64,000 nucleotides of DNA from Pempheris klunzingeri (Eukaryota > Chordata > Actinopteri > Acropomatiformes > Pempheridae): positions 7,358,730-7,422,729 of the forward strand of contig NC_092013.1 in NCBI RefSeq assembly GCF_042242105.1, read 5' to 3'. The notes under the pieces are model-generated. The model made no database searches, was not told where the DNA came from, and saw only the letters and a program-made list of their open reading frames with translations. Shown one piece after another: positions 63,601 to 64,000 of the stretch; within the stretch, counting starts at the first letter, position 1, and each line of letters opens with the position of its first letter. A program made the position numbers and the translations under genes.

Positions 63601-64000
63601 GCACATACATAACAACACAAACAAACTAACTGATCGTCACAGCAATAGACCACTCCCATGCAAAATGATTGTTTCTGTCTAAAAAGTCTGATGGTTTTAA
63701 ACCAAGTGATATAATGGGTATTCATGGTTAAACAAAAAGGGATCTTACAGGTCTGACTGTGCAGGGATCCTTTCTGTAACATTTGTAGAAATACATGAGT
63801 TATTCTTTAAATCTTAGAAGCAACAATACGTGTTTGGCTCTCAATTACTCAAACAATCCACTTAAATTAGAGCTGATACATAGGATACTTTTAGACATGT
63901 AGCTATCAAACTTACATTTGATAGTTTTGTATTTTGAAACATCGTCAAATTTAGCAATAAAGCATCAAACATAAAAGTCTTGGAACTTTAATTATTCACA

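Overview
The window is vertebrate nuclear DNA from a teleost fish. It holds four split intermediate-filament genes with textbook keratin exon sizes, GT-AG introns and vertebrate polyadenylation signals. The rest is AT-rich non-coding DNA full of degraded fish transposons and microsatellites. No bacterial or viral gene is visible.

Layout. Positions 1-15355 hold no gene I can support, only repeats, one perfect hairpin and a LINE 3' fragment. Positions 15356-30428 are a tandem segmental duplication. Each unit carries one complete type II keratin gene on the minus strand: copy A CDS 17053-19625 and copy B CDS 25099-28486. The spliced proteins are 481 residues each and differ at five positions. 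The two units have since diverged by insertions and deletions, including a Tc1/mariner-like element present only in B, a fold-back element present only in A, and about 0.87 kb more intron 1 in B. Both units end in the same degraded LINE. Positions 30429-44400 have no recognisable gene but contain a second Tc1/mariner-like element and a piggyBac-like MITE. Positions 45000-51152 (minus) hold a third type II keratin, 561 residues, best called krt8-like, with an unusual Glu/Gln-rich tail. Positions 57909-62163 (plus) hold a type I keratin, krt18-like, 419 residues, with almost no tail. The gap between the last two contains a truncated hAT element and a long GATA repeat. Positions 62360-64000 are repeats.

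How the genes work together. Keratins assemble as obligate type I/type II heterodimers, so the window encodes both partners: three basic type II chains and one acidic type I chain. The divergent arrangement of the third type II gene and the krt18-like gene matches the KRT8/KRT18 head-to-head pair of tetrapods, which is the main reason for those names. All exon coordinates were worked out by hand from splice consensus and reading-frame continuity. Gene symbols are inferences from motif and position, since no alignment could be run.
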